NCBI GenBank assembly: GCA_038239195.1
Contig: JBBSEZ010000026.1
Coordinates: 1 to 40,318, forward strand
DNA: 40,318 nt
Direction: 5' to 3'
Origin: JBBSEZ01 sp038239195
Lineage (GTDB): Bacteria; Planctomycetota; Planctomycetia; Gemmatales; Gemmataceae
Position 1 is the first letter of the stretch. Every line of letters starts with the position of its first letter. Under the pieces are notes generated by a model. It was not told the DNA's origin and searched no databases. It worked only from the letters and a program-made list of their open reading frames with translations. The position numbers were made by a program, and so were the translations under genes. Shown here piece after piece: positions 40,300 to 40,318 of this stretch.

Positions 40300-40318
40300 A
40301 TGCCTCACGCTCTGGGCC
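40300..40318 (+). CDS. Start of an ORF cut off by the window end
   Basis: ATG at 40300 with GAGGAAG just upstream encodes MPHALG before the edge. The preceding direct repeats suggest that it may be a transposase-related gene, but six residues cannot show it. Confidence 0.4.

Noticed and set aside
1..40318. tRNA, rRNA or known riboswitches
   Set aside because: No cloverleaf with a TTCGA-type arm, no rRNA-like stretch and no recognised riboswitch core was found by eye.

Overview
The window looks like a chromosomal segment of a GC-rich planctomycete, most probably of the Gemmataceae. This rests on strong G/C bias at third codon positions, a TIGR02996-type repeat-companion segment, ExbD proteins carrying an N-terminal GYF_2-like domain, a very large low-complexity/TPR protein, zinc-ribbon membrane proteins, and several families of palindromic intergenic repeats. 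No rRNA, tRNA or CRISPR array was seen.

Layout. (1) 1-6.8 kb, all minus strand: the first codons of a possible ECF sigma factor, a TIGR02996 protein, a frameshifted MazE-type antitoxin, a small J-like protein overlapping a 1003-aa TPR protein, and a serine/threonine kinase. (2) 7.1-12.8 kb, minus: glucose-dehydrogenase-like enzyme and GH15 glucoamylase (a probable pair), an M24-type peptidase with altered metal ligands, and a sugar nucleotidyltransferase. (3) 13.0-16.1 kb, plus: ExbB, two ExbD proteins with GYF_2-like heads, a CBS-pair protein and a small lipoprotein; then a secreted HExxH peptidase on minus. (4) 17.0-20.6 kb, plus: a macro-like/SIR2 fusion protein and an exported tandem metallo-beta-lactamase-fold protein. 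(5) 20.6-24.5 kb: an accessory-looking patch with a small membrane protein, a zinc-ribbon gene broken by a 47-bp tandem duplication and a second frameshift, an HELGH metallopeptidase-like protein, a PD-(D/E)XK-like nuclease and an intact paralogue of the broken gene. (6) 24.5-32.1 kb: a giant repeat-rich membrane/TPR protein divergent from two tandem TolA/TonB-like single-TM proteins. (7) 32.2-33.6 kb: metallophosphoesterase and 2Fe-2S ferredoxin. (8) 33.7-37.0 kb: a FabG gene whose 5' end and leader are duplicated on the far side of a ~1.85-kb insert. The insert carries a 114-bp inverted-repeat element and a two-gene GNAT plus unknown-protein cassette. A P-II gene follows fabG. (9) 37.1-40.3 kb: ZnuC/ZnuA-like metal transporter genes, a zinc-ribbon membrane protein, and at the right edge a pair of direct repeats before a cut-off ORF.

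How they may work together. The glucoamylase would release glucose for the adjacent dehydrogenase. ExbB and the ExbDs could energise an envelope process in which the TolA-like pair might take part. The ZnuA and ZnuC homologues would form a metal importer but lack a permease gene here. The best candidates for undescribed biology are the macro-SIR2 fusion (NAD-linked, possibly defensive), the GNAT/unknown cassette sitting in a duplicated fabG 5' end, and the metallopeptidase/nuclease/zinc-ribbon patch at 20.6-24.5 kb. All functional statements come from reading motifs by eye; no database search was possible.
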